DNA from: Diphasiastrum complanatum
Lineage: Eukaryota > Streptophyta > Lycopodiopsida > Lycopodiales > Lycopodiaceae
Direction of reading: 5' to 3'
NCBI GenBank assembly: GCA_029204225.1
Contig: MU832013.1
Location: 1-64,000 of the forward strand
DNA length: 64,000 bases
A program made the position numbers and the translations under genes. Positions 57,322-64,000 of this stretch are shown here, piece by piece; positions within the stretch are counted from its first letter, which is position 1; each line of letters starts with the position of its first letter. Below the pieces are notes generated by a model. It ran no database searches. It had not been told where the DNA came from and saw only the letters and a list, made by a program, of their open reading frames with translations.

Positions 57322-60300
57322 AGAAAGCATTAGCCATCAGCCAAACACTGCACAAGCGATGAAAATCTGGAGAGCTTCGATAATTTAAGTACTTGTCTCC
57401 TAGTAACAATGAGTAATATCGATAGATGGGATTTATGCCAATGTTGATGTTGACAATTGCACCAGTGGACTCCACTTTAAAGTTTTCCACATTTGCTAAT
57501 TTCGTGTGCTTTTCTTCGAGAGACATATCGCTTCTTGAGCAGCTTTGCTCAATGTTGTGTCGAATCGCGGTTTTTTCAAAGAACCGCGATTCGAACGGCC
57601 AGTTCGAACCATTTCTTTTTGGTTCAAACCGGAAAAAGAAAAACTCGCTTACCTTCTGTCCCAACTGCACGCATTTTCCAGAGGACTGTCCCGGGAGCTG
57701 GGCATGCACAATAAGCCAGGGTAGACTGTATTATTATCCTTTATTTTTTCTTAGAAGATGAAGTAAGAAAGAGCATACTGTATCGAACGCGGGACTTTTT
57801 CCACATCCTGTATGGTGCTTGAAACGAGGCTGTTCTCTACAACACACAATTGTATATAAGAGTAAACATTTTTCCTGACATCTTCCACATATAATAATTT
57901 GTTACAACATCCTTTTGGGACATCAATCTTGTTTCTTTAGCATAAGCATTTCATGCAGCATCTTTATGTTTTTGCGGTTTTTTGAAGGAGAGCGTCAAGG
58001 ATAGGTACGTAGGGTATATTAAGCAGTTACTTGGGGCTTTAATAGTTACCTTTTTGAAAGAATTTCAACAGCTGTGTTCCATTGAACTATGATGATCTGA
58101 GGCTAGGAGTATAAATACCTCTGGAAGATTGTTCATTTGTCAGTTTCCTGGACAGGAAGTATAAGCTTCTGAGATAGTGTTCCTTTGTAGGACCTGCAAA
58201 GCACTGTATTATTGATGGTTCTTGATGTCATATTTGTAGATCCATAATGGGTTGATAGTCTCATTTCCTGTAAAGTTGTTCGTAACTCCAATGGGAGTGA
58301 TTTGATGGTTTAGGTTGGGAATGATATAAGACAACAACGGGGGATAAGCTATCCAATTCTAGCATTTGGACTTTTTTGTGTTGTTATTGAACATGGACAT
58401 CAAAAAGTGCTGATGCTATGTTTATTCCACCGATGTTCTTCTGATGTATATGTCATCGAGAAAGCTGTAGCTGTCAATCTCATAGTCACTGTCTTCTATA
58501 ACATTGCTTGTCCTTGAATTATTCGGCCATCTTTCTACACGCTTAAGTCTAATTCTTGAATCTCTATGATGCATAATAGCCTGTTAGAAGCCAGGTGGTG
58601 GTAAATTCTTTGTTACATGATGAATGCAGGGCTATTTTTATGAAAAGATGGAGGCTGAAATATCTTATTTTTTGGTGTTTTATAGCTTCTGGACAACGAT
58701 GGGAAAGTCTCCGCAAAGGAGTGAAGTTTCCAAATCTTGTGCGCTGGTACAATTCTATTTTATTCCAGTATCCTGCTCTGGAAGACCTTACTTCAAGATA
58801 TGTTAGGAGGAAGGGAAAGCCTATGCCAATAATCAAACCAAACCTCATGGATGCAAGACAAGTTGACAGGAATCAGCTGAAGACAGATAAGGAGAAAGCG
58901 GAAGGTTCATTTGACATTGATCTGCCAGGGGCAGAAATGGGAAAAGTGTGCACTAGATTTCCTCCTGAACCTAGCGGCTATCTGCATATTGGCCATGCAA
59001 AAGCTGCTCTCTTGAATCAATATTTTGCTGAAAAGTACCAAGGTCGGTTAATTATACGCTTCGATGATACGAATCCAGCCAAGGAGAAGGAAGAGTTTGT
59101 TCAGAATATACTTAATGACCTTGAGTATTTAGGAGTGAAGGGTGATCTTGTGACATACACATCTGATTACTTTCCTGAGTTGATGGAAATGGCTGAAAAG
59201 CTTATCAAGGAAGGAAAAGCTTACATTGATGATACACCACGAGAGCAAATGCAAAAAGAAAGGATGGATGGTATTGAATCTTCCCATCGAAACCAAAGTG
59301 TGCCTGAAAATCTATCCCTTTGGAAGGAAATGATTGAAGCAACAGAGAGAGGCAAGCAATGTTGCTTACGTGGGAAGTTAGATATGCAAGCTTTGAATAA
59401 AACACTTCGAGATCCTGTGTACTATAGATGCAATCCTGTACCTCATCATAGGGTTGGATCTAAATATAAAGTTTATCCAACATATGACTTTGCCTGTCCT
59501 TATGTAGATAGCCGGGAGGGCGTTACACATGCACTGCGCTCTAGCGAGTACCATGATAGAAATGATCAGTATTACAAAATTTTGGAAGACATGGGTTTGA
59601 GGAAAGTCCACGTATGGGATTTCAGTCGGCTCAATCTGGTTTACACACTTCTAAGCAAACGCAAGTTGCAATGGTTTGTTGATACTGGGAGAGTTGATGG
59701 GTGGGATGACCCTAGGTTTCCCACGGTGCAAGGTATCCGACGACGGGGACTGACCGTGGAGGCACTAAAGCAGTTTATATTATCACAGGTTAACAATGCC
59801 TACTTGTCCCTGTAGCTTCTTCCCTCTATCCTCGATCTTTATGTCCTATTTGATAAATTGCTGCAGTGTCTCGCATATGCTCAAAAGTTCTTGAATTTTC
59901 ACAGATTCAATTGCAAGGTTAGTTCTGGTAGTTCACCAATCAAAAGTATACACAAGCATTGCACTTCAATGATCTAGATTCATTCTTTATGTCCTGTGTG
60001 CTAAATTGCTGAAGTGTCTGGCATATGCTCAAAAGTTCTTGAATTTCACAGATTCAATTGCATGGTTAGCTTCTGGCAGTCCACCAATCAAAAGTATACA
60101 CAAGCATGCATTACACTTTGCGATAGATTCATATGCAGGACTGCCTTCGTGGCGTAACAGGAAAACTTTACTCTGAAGGCCATTCAGACGGTTCCTCCTA
60201 ACGGAAGTAGATCCAATTTCATAGAGAAACTCTCTTTCATCAAAAGTTTATAATCTCTGTTACAGATGTGAATATTATTGTTCATGTCATTCAAACTTTC

Positions 60301-61015
60301 TATCTTGTGCTTTCACCATTTTGAATCCTGCAGCCACTGATTGTTAGCATCGTGAAGTTTCCTGAAAATTGCAATTTGTTTAATGTATCTGACGCAGTTC
60401 TTGTCGATTTCCCTTTTTCTAGACCATGTTTCCTGAGGAGACCACATCATCTTTTGGGATGAGTGGTTCTTCTTTATGAACTTGCTTCCAGTTTTGATAT
60501 GGTCTTCTAAGCTTTTTATTGACTCACTTTTACTCCTGGACTTAATGCAGGGAGCATCAAAGAATTTGAATTTAATGGAGTGGGATAAATTGTGGACCAT
60601 TAACAAGAAGATTATTGATCCAGTTTGTCCTCGGCACACAGCTGTGTTCAGTGATGGCAAAGTTCTACTTTTTCTGAAGAATGGCCCGGATACTCCGTTT
60701 GTCAGGGTTATTCCCCGTCACAAAAAGTTTGAAGGGGCAGGAAAGAAAGCAACCACTTTCACGAAAAAAATTTGGCTAGACAAAGCAGATGCATTAAGCA
60801 TCTCCGAAGGTGAAGAAGTAACTCTCATGGATTGGGGAAACGCGATTATTGAGAAGGTTGAGAAAGATGAAAAAGGTGTCACTTTTTTGACTGGGTTTTT
60901 GCATCTTGAGGGGTCTGTGAAGACCACAAAATTAAAGCTAACTTGGCTGCCAGAGACAGAAGAGCTTGTGAATCTCTCTCTTGTGGAGCTGGATTTGTTA
61001 ATCACAAAAAAAAAG
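41218..61015 (+). CDS. Glutamyl-tRNA synthetase, cytosolic eukaryotic type (3' end not found)
   Basis: Five exons, 41218-41357, 41588-41684, 49394-49547, 58686-59788 and 60551-61015, join with GT-AG introns and perfect phase into 653 codons. The enzyme charges tRNA-Glu in the cytosol. Residues 1-150 form a GST-like N-terminal domain (NTILRYIGRV, then FLVGFSISIADIVIW), the type used to dock in synthetase complexes. The class I catalytic domain has the HIGH motif at 231-234 (GYLHIGHAKAALLN) and the KMSKS counterpart LLSKRKL at 452-458. VDGWDDPRFPTVQGI and the beta-barrel anticodon-binding region (PRHTAVFSDGKVLLFL, KLTWLPETEELVNL) follow. Plant homologues continue for about 65 residues after ITKKK; that part is not found before 64000. 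Introns 2 and 3 are stuffed with transposons, yet every exon is intact. Confidence 0.95.
41588..41684 (+). CDS. GluRS exon 2
   Basis: This 97-bp exon lies between acceptor GATGCAG and donor GTACGT. It encodes IELQGTNTILRYIGRV and FYGADPLSAAL, part of the GST-like N-terminal domain. It was recognised by homology and phase because it is too short to show as a frame. Confidence 0.9.
41870..42720 (-). pseudogene. Minus-strand copia integrase and pre-integrase fragment
   Basis: The minus strand reads NISHLWHEHFSHLSFQSL and NTSNACEACILEKHHRSKF (the HHCC finger of copia integrase), then a broken core (DLWGPCHMQSLKGASYFMTF). It is cut off on both sides. Confidence 0.85.
42726..43712 (+). pseudogene. 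Copia pre-integrase and integrase
   Basis: PLHVLGLAKNLLSVGAI and LWHERYGHLSYQSLQVL precede a damaged zinc finger. The integrase core is open from 43107 to 43712: YLMTFVDDFSRKVWVYFLK, FRSDKGGEYIPDEF and HTPQQNDVAERKNMSIVE, with the usual glycine in QQNG replaced by aspartate. It ends by frameshift after VFGCTTYAHLY. Confidence 0.88.
43713..44466 (+). pseudogene. Copia integrase-RT linker and start of RT
   Basis: KCIFLGYSEGEKAYVLYD closes integrase. An acidic, serine-rich linker leads to EPQFFHEAVKEKVWQHAMQE and IGCKRVYKTTF at the start of RT, then a frameshift. Confidence 0.82.
44467..45206 (+). pseudogene. Copia RT with YVDD box
   Basis: MDVKSAFLNGHLQEKVYMEQ and LYVDDLLITGSNKK show the two catalytic blocks, open from 44553 to 45206. 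The lead-in (YDETFTPVAEMTSIR) has a stop at LAIAS. It continues to IYLTITRLDIAYVVGIASQF. Confidence 0.9.
45207..45784 (+). pseudogene. Copia RNase H and C-terminus
   Basis: It covers KRILRYVRGTMTYGI, GCSDSDWAGDREDRRST and, after a frameshift zone, LHCDNQSYIQLARNP and TKHVEVDQHFIREKV, with stops in the middle. The terminal frame ends TAA just inside the LTR. Confidence 0.88.
45765..45903 (+). repeat. Polypurine tract and partial 3' LTR
   Basis: AAGGGGGG (45765-45772) precedes TGTTGAAGAGTAATGCC, the LTR start. The LTR stops at about 45890-45903, where another copia RT fragment begins. Confidence 0.8.
45892..46546 (+). pseudogene. Second copia RT fragment, split by a MITE
   Basis: The first part (GCEWVYKTKFKVDGSIDK, then LVAKGYAQREA) stops at a target duplication. 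The second (IDYKETFSPVAKM) resumes directly after the MITE at 46291, with no base of the duplicated target missing. Frameshifted RT sequence (YMEQPQGFVAQGKD-like) continues to about 46546. Confidence 0.88.
46009..46298. mobile_element. hAT-type MITE, 274 bp, with 8-bp target duplication
   Basis: GAAGCCAT at 46009-46016 is repeated at 46291-46298. The element between (46017-46290) has imperfect terminal inverted repeats, CGTAGTATTGGGGAA on the left and CATAGTTTTGGGGAA read inward from the right (13 of 15 match). Several GGGAAAC or GTTTCCC copies lie close to both ends, as in hAT subterminal regions. It has no coding capacity. Confidence 0.88.
46547..46880. other. Unrecognised stretch with ACATGGACAA-type repeats
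   Basis: Between 46555 and 46650 the words CACATGGA and ACAAAGACAC recur several times; this may be another LTR piece. No gene is seen. Confidence 0.4.
46880..47690 (-). mobile_element. Copia deletion derivative: LTR, RNase H tail, LTR
   Basis: On the minus strand an LTR piece (47686-47523) is joined directly to the last 60 codons of RNase H (47520-47345: EKVHNGKIELTYCDTNNQIV, then LSKDKFEKFKTLL), a polypurine tract and a second LTR starting near 47336. Both LTRs match 45773 onward (AGAGTAATGCC and CCCCTTTGGCTAAGC). All other internal sequence is gone. Confidence 0.78.
49394..49547 (+). CDS. GluRS exon 3
   Basis: This 154-bp exon lies between acceptor CTCTACAG and donor GTGAGA. It encodes VDEWIDYASTFSNGSEFEE and the GST-C-like core ending DIVIWTNLA; the last base is the first of a codon completed in exon 4. 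Confidence 0.93.
50461..50667 (-). mobile_element. LINE 3' end (probable tail of LINE C)
   Basis: On the plus strand (GA)n at 50462-50489 and (GAA)n lead into AGCTTCATTAACG and the hairpin ATGCCAAAAGGCAT (50532-50545), then LINE-family 3' sequence up to the copia boundary. It is the best candidate for the missing 3' end of LINE C, whose other half lies beyond the copia insertion. Confidence 0.7.
50668..51095 (-). repeat. 3' LTR with internal tandem duplication
   Basis: It matches 54356-54706. A unit of about 150 bp (GATCAATCAGGCTCTGTAAC onwards) is repeated at 50792-50946 and 50947-51095. It carries GAAAC-type pentamer runs and TTCGCGAA palindromes. Confidence 0.75.
51520..52020 (-). pseudogene. 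Copia RT first third and linker
   Basis: KAIKYKWVYKLKYGPDGDVS and GIDYSETFSPVVKHSSLRLL are followed by KIHIMDEI and a stop. The sequence ends within a few codons of the break in the 17690-20855 copy. Confidence 0.85.
52250..53016 (-). pseudogene. Copia integrase remnant
   Basis: CDACLKGKMSRTPF (zinc finger end), LELVHSDICGPFNV, CYITFIDDYSKFARVYFI and, past frameshifts, APRVLWAKAVAIVAYIQN and IRIFGCADYAHILDKL. Confidence 0.88.
53017..54194 (-). pseudogene. Copia gag, zinc knuckles and protease remnant
   Basis: Gag begins FLAWKVKTSLILKDGGLF, continues LEDQLTNLQWDDKDLTSF and FQTTRTLLAKDP, and reaches two knuckles (RCRCEGHIVDSC and CIHCHKKGHAAMDC). The protease active site is lost; only NVVDASTSTLIT-like sequence of the segment after it remains. 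Confidence 0.82.
54339..54351 (-). other. Primer-binding site
   Basis: The minus strand reads TGGTATCAGAGCC four bases after the LTR end. Confidence 0.88.
54356..54706 (-). repeat. 5' LTR, outer end truncated
   Basis: It matches the first 350 or so bases of the other LTR and stops part way through the internal duplication, where LINE C sequence begins. Confidence 0.78.
54884..55363 (-). pseudogene. LINE ORF1-like coiled-coil protein with one stop
   Basis: ATG at 55363 starts MDTEWVTTRRKGNKQP. A stop at 55213-55211 replaces the codon that reads CAG in the copy at 62540. The downstream part is a clear coiled coil (LIALKERVNLLETENTTLKT, then DQVKALEEKIQTSTKSW). About 160 residues in total, short for a LINE ORF1 and without visible RNA-recognition or knuckle domains. 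Assignment to the LINE rests on position next to LINE tails. Confidence 0.65.
55490..55757 (-). repeat. Tandem short repeats in the LINE 5' UTR
   Basis: Two repeat sets are present on the plus strand: GGTACAACAGGCGGAAACCA units at 55500-55565 and CAGCAGGGC(GCAAATGGAT or CATCG) units at 55610-55750. They recall the tandem promoter monomers of some LINEs. Confidence 0.75.
55758..55783. repeat. (TC)n tail of LINE B, shared border with LINE C
   Basis: Plus strand (GA)n followed by (GAAA)n; on the LINE strand it is the simple tail after AATAAAGC. Confidence 0.85.
55784..56596 (-). mobile_element. LINE B, 5' truncated
   Basis: It reads from the end of ORF2 (FTLGQLRVSSHQLAIETGR, then the Cys/His motif CQLCSLDEVESEEHFIFRC) through a 3' untranslated region to the hairpin ATGCC-AAAA-GGCAT (55804-55817), AATAAA and the (TC)n tail. 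The C-terminal CCHC motif is typical of ORF2 in LINEs of the jockey/L1 type. The 5' end lies directly at another LINE's (TC)n tail. Confidence 0.82.
56597..56660. repeat. (TC)n tail of LINE A, shared border with LINE B
   Basis: A 64-bp pure GA run on the plus strand between the two LINE copies. Confidence 0.93.
56661..57270 (-). mobile_element. LINE A, with endonuclease fragment
   Basis: From 57176 down the minus strand reads LRLSLWNCNGIHSS and ILLLTETHESPKRGLP, the start of an APE-type endonuclease of ORF2. After about 56890 the frame is lost and a 3' end follows (AATAAAG, then (TC)n). Most of ORF2 including RT is deleted. Its 5' side touches another (GA)n tract. Confidence 0.8.
57271..57317. 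repeat. (GA)n tract at the 5' border of LINE A
   Basis: A 47-bp GA run on the plus strand, with unrelated intron sequence to its right (TTTCAGAAAGC). Confidence 0.93.
57561..57593. repeat. Perfect 12-bp hairpin
   Basis: CGAATCGCGGTT (57561-57572) pairs fully with AACCGCGATTCG (57582-57593) across nine bases. A second weaker pair, TTCGAACC and GGTTCAAAC, follows at 57603-57637. Confidence 0.9.
58686..59788 (+). CDS. GluRS exon 4 (catalytic domain)
   Basis: This 1103-bp exon follows acceptor TTTTATAG and ends in donor GTTAAC. It encodes residues 131-498 with SGQRWESLRKG, the HIGH motif, IIRFDDTNPAKEKEEF, YDFACPYVDSREGVTHALR and the LLSKRKL loop. The frame is open throughout. Confidence 0.95.
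59789..60550 (+). other. GluRS intron 4 with a tandem duplication
   Basis: 762 bp. Two segments of about 145 bp (from 59835 and from 59985) share TTTATGTCCT, GCATATGCTCAAAAGTTCTT and ACCAATCAAAAGTATACACA. Confidence 0.85.
60551..61015 (+). CDS. GluRS exon 5 (anticodon-binding barrel)
   Basis: This 465-bp exon follows acceptor TAATGCAG and ends ATCACAAAAAAAAAG before donor GTAACT. It encodes GASKNLNLMEWDKLWTINKK to LLITKKK (155 codons). It includes KKFEGAGKKATTF and EEVTLMDWGNAI. Confidence 0.93.
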
Positions 61016-62082
61016 GTAACTTCAATTGTTACCTTGCTTTTCCCTTTGCAGCAAAGTTTTTGGTTCAACCTGAATGTGTCACATATTAGAAATGTTTGTC
61101 TGTACATGTCAAGTTTGCTAAATGACTGGCATTCAAACACATTGTTACTAGATCTTGTTTGTGCCATTATCTTTATTTGTTGTACATAGTGGTTATGTTT
61201 TCAATTCGTTTGTCCATGAGTTGTACGATTGTCATGTATGTGTCGGCCTGAACTCATTAATTATGTCATTTATTCACAGTGTGCTGAAGTCAAAGTCAGG
61301 CAGAGGGGGTAGCTATAGGCGTCAGGACAGTGGAGGCCTATAGGCCTAGTTGAGGCTCGGCACATGTAATAAAATTCTGAACAATCTCCTGAATTAGGGG
61401 AGGATCAAAATTTCATTTAGAAAAGAGTCATGGAATAGGAAGATCTTAATTTGTGTAGAGGACCAATGTGGAAAGTGTATGTAACATGAGGCTGTAGATC
61501 ATTGATTTTTAGACATCTAGCAGCCTTACAAGGGACCTACAGGCAAATCATATCGGTTTTTGTAGTAATTAAGGCAGTCGTAGTAGCCCTCGGTAAAACA
61601 CAGGTGAAAATCAACAATCAGGAGATCAGAGGGAAGTACAGATATAAGTCTGCACAGCAGTTCCAGGGTCAGCCATACAAGATAGGTATCAGTAAAATGT
61701 GGGAATCAGGAGGGATTATTGCAATTTCAGGTAAAATCAGCATACATATCTGAAACAAGCAATTATATAGTGCTGCAGGTCAGCTTTATGCACTGGAAAA
61801 TGAATGTGGCAAGAAAAGCTAGTTTGAAAGTCCTATTGTGTGGACATGCGCGATTATTAGAAAAATAATGATACTATTAATAATACTGGCACATCACTGT
61901 ATGTCGAATAAACAAGAGAACAGTGTTTCAAGGAGTGTTGACATGCAAAGTGTCTTGGGGGATGAAAATGCTGCTAATGTTGTGTCTTTGGTTGTAAGGG
62001 TGGTGAAGAAGAAGAAGAAGAAGAAGAAGCTTTATAAAGGCAGTAACGTTTTCGTTTATGAGGATCCAACTGCACTGCCTTA
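61016..62082 (+). other. Sequence after GluRS exon 5, no gene recognised
   Basis: Neither the expected C-terminal exon nor another gene is visible. A (GAA)n run with GCTTTATAA at 62007-62037 vaguely resembles a LINE tail. Confidence 0.5.
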
Positions 62083-62841
62083 CAGTGGAAGGAACGGAAG
62101 CAGCTCATTGAGGAAGCAAATGTGATAGGAAAAAGGGTTATTTTCCTGGATGCTCGACATTTTCTGGTCACCCCATCCGGAACTGATCACTCGGTGACGC
62201 CTCCTACGTGAAAGCCTTTTAGTCAAGAGAGAATTTTCAAACTGTATTTAAAGTTAAACCACCTCCTGCGTGAGACCCTTTCATTGACGCTTGTTAGAGA
62301 TTTTACAGAGTTAGGTTGAGAGTTAGAGCACTGAAGAGATATTCTTCTCTTCTTAGTTAGTTTGGTTTTAGTTATGTTGTTTTGACGGCCCAAATTTTTG
62401 TCGAGGTCTGAATTTTCTCCTCCTGTGCTTTGACTTGATCAGAGTTCACCTGCGGAGCAGTGCTCAAGGCTGCCATTTGCGTCTTGAGAGTGGTATTTTC
62501 CGTTTCAAGCAGATTTACCCGTTCCTTGAGTGCAAGCAAATCCGCCTGCATATTACTTATGAATGTCATCAATCCCGAAAGGGGTGGAGCACTGCAAGAT
62601 CATTGAGGGGAGTAGAAGATGGCGATGATGGCGATGGTGAAGGCAATGGTTGTTTGTTGCCTTTTCGACGGGTGGTGACCCATTCCGTATCCATGGTTGG
62701 AGCAGGCCAAGAGCACAGGAGCAGGCCGAGAGCAACATAAGACCTGGAGCGATGGCAGAGACAGTTGGAGCGAGGTGATGCGAGGAGGTGGGCACTGCAG
62801 ATAATCAGTGCACCATCGCGAACTAGAGCTAGGGCGCCATC

Positions 62842-62843
<2 letters not shown>
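62083..62843 (-). mobile_element. LINE G: ORF1 copy with internal inversion
   Basis: The 5' untranslated region and ORF1 start (ATG 62694) lie on the minus strand down to about 62388. The next 300 bp (62083-62386) are the C-terminal part of the same ORF1 plus downstream sequence, but on the plus strand. The inverted part ends at GTTATGTTGTTTTG, the same point where LINE C meets the copia LTR. Confidence 0.8.
62388..62694 (-). pseudogene. ORF1-like N-terminal part of LINE G
   Basis: It starts like 55363 and reads FISNMQADLLALKERVNLLE without the stop seen in LINE C, then ENTTLKTQMAALSTAP and EEKIQTSTKIW, ending at the inversion. A frameshift lies in the proline/serine segment near 62600. Confidence 0.7.

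Positions 62844-62929
<86 letters not shown>
62844..62929. repeat. (TC)n tail of LINE E, shared border with LINE G
   Basis: An 86-bp pure GA run on the plus strand, the longest in the window. Confidence 0.95.
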
Positions 62930-62932
<3 letters not shown>

Positions 62933-63612
62933 AAGCTTTATTGATTCTTTTCCATGCCAAAAGGCATATAAGACTAGTAAATGTACATGTCAAGTATGTG
63001 GTAACAATGGGAGCGTATGAAACGTCTCTGAAACAGTAACAAAAACAACATATCTAAATACTCTGAACTGAAATAAATATGTAGGAGCATAAATACAACT
63101 AAGTGTCAAAAATGAGGTATAGCACTATCATCCTATCCCGCTGATGCTATAGAAGGATGTGATATGGGCTGCAGCATTGGGGAACCCTTGTAGCCGTTGA
63201 CGTCGTCTAGGAGGATGAGATGTGCGTCTCTCATGGTAGGTCAGATAGCTCGAGCTGTAACATGACTATGAGTGGTGCGTTGTCTCTGATTTCTGTGAAC
63301 GGGCATGTCGCCATCATCATCATCATCACCAGATGCTAGGTCCTGGAGGGATTATCTCCTAGAGAAGAAAGAGGTAATCAGAGGCTGAGAACTAAGGTTA
63401 CTTTGCTGAGCTGCCTGACATAGGTCTTGTCGCAGTAGGAACATCTCTCGTATCATGAGTGCAACACACGGGAGTCCTCATATGCTCCCCCTAATCTCAT
63501 AGTATATAGGGCACCTAAAGATAAAATGTTCCTCAGATTCCACCTCATCCAAAGAGCATAATTGACAAATCCGCCTCTCTCGGAATACTGTGTAACCTCC
63601 TTGTCTCAATAG
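62930..63612 (-). mobile_element. LINE E, 5' truncated
   Basis: Same layout as LINE B: the end of ORF2 (LAIETRR, then CSLDEVESEEHFIFRCP in a shifted frame), 3' untranslated region, hairpin ATGCC-AAAA-GGCAT (62954-62967), AATAAAGC and the (TC)n tail. It starts at TGGCTATTGAGAC, inside the ORF2 C-terminus. Confidence 0.8.
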
Positions 63613-64000
63613 CCAGCTTTATTAACATCTTTTAATGCCAAAAGGAATATAAGAGCAAATAAGTAAATCTCAAGTGTGATAAATACTGAAAGGAGCATAC
63701 AAATGTCTCCATAAACAAACGACAACTACTAGCTAAAATGATTAGTCTATCAAGACTAGGCAAAATCTCTAATCTGTTTTCAAGACATGGAAGTCTAAAA
63801 TATGGTACAAGGGGGCGTCGTATAGCTATACAATAACCGTCCGAACTGTACGATAGATCATGTCACCACAGGACCGCTGCTGAAGAAAGCAAGAATAGAA
63901 GATGCAGGTATTGAAGAAGTGGGCCTGTGCACATGAGCTGTAGAACTGTGAAGTCTACTGGTAGCCCTAACATGGGGTTTGGAGGCAATATGTTGTTGAT
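63613..64000 (-). mobile_element. LINE F 3' end, running out of the window
   Basis: GCTTTATTAACATC and the hairpin with one mismatch (ATGCCAAAAGGAAT, 63635-63648) mark another LINE 3' end. It abuts LINE E with no (TC)n between. 5' parts would lie beyond 64000. Confidence 0.7.

Larger units (their letters stand above)
49548..58685 (+). other. GluRS intron 3 (9.1 kb, transposon-filled)
   Basis: The intron contains a minus-strand copia element and three LINE copies. 49548-50460 and 57318-58685 show no gene; the latter has the strong hairpin at 57561-57593. Confidence 0.85.

Overview
This is nuclear DNA of a land plant with a large genome crowded with transposable elements. Two plant genes anchor it: a group I bZIP transcription factor (minus strand, 6666-15840) and a eukaryotic-type glutamyl-tRNA synthetase (plus strand, 41218-61015, 3' end not found). 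Both have canonical GT-AG introns and can be modelled with every reading frame closed. Their proteins look rather diverged from those of flowering plants, and one LINE family has a C-terminal zinc motif I associate with non-flowering plants. A fern, lycophyte or gymnosperm is my weak preference; the sequence does not prove it.

Layout. 1-4880: a decayed Ty3/gypsy chromovirus split by a second, internally deleted chromovirus (1090-4082, 5-bp target duplication GGTTA). 4881-6500: a weak gag remnant and the bZIP 3' flank. 6666-16340: the bZIP gene with a roughly 4-kb leader intron, and a promoter carrying ACGTGGC motifs. 16636-16963: three 104-bp tandem units with Pol III A and B boxes (SINE-like). 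17440-20855: Ty1/copia remnants whose LTR is full of TTCGCGAA-like palindromes. 20856-32779: Ty3/gypsy elements of the Tat-like branch with an array of about 20 ATCTCAACCG motifs, split by a young non-autonomous copia-type element (26239-30797, two 701-bp LTRs, target duplication ATGCG) with an open 718-codon frame. 33100-36440: an unrecognised retroelement ORF followed by a polypurine tract and an LTR. 36464-40097: a minus-strand copia element with a long LTR. 40094-40860: a tandem duplication of about 385 bp.

41218-61015 is the GluRS gene. Its five identified coding exons total about 2 kb but span almost 20 kb, because introns 2 and 3 (7.7 and 9.1 kb) are filled with copia elements, a hAT-type MITE with an 8-bp target duplication and several LINEs. 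All residues through the anticodon-binding barrel remain open; only the last 65 or so residues are not found in the window.

The most unusual structure is the LINE family on the minus strand between 50461 and 64000. Each 3' end carries AATAAA next to a (TC)n tract, most have a short ATGCC-loop-GGCAT hairpin, and the next LINE usually starts on the other side of the same (TC)n tract. The copies therefore form head-to-tail chains separated by microsatellites, as expected of an element that inserts into (TC)n. The second candidate novelty is the young copia-type element, which kept gag and protease but carries an unrecognised region of about 290 residues where integrase, reverse transcriptase and RNase H should be.
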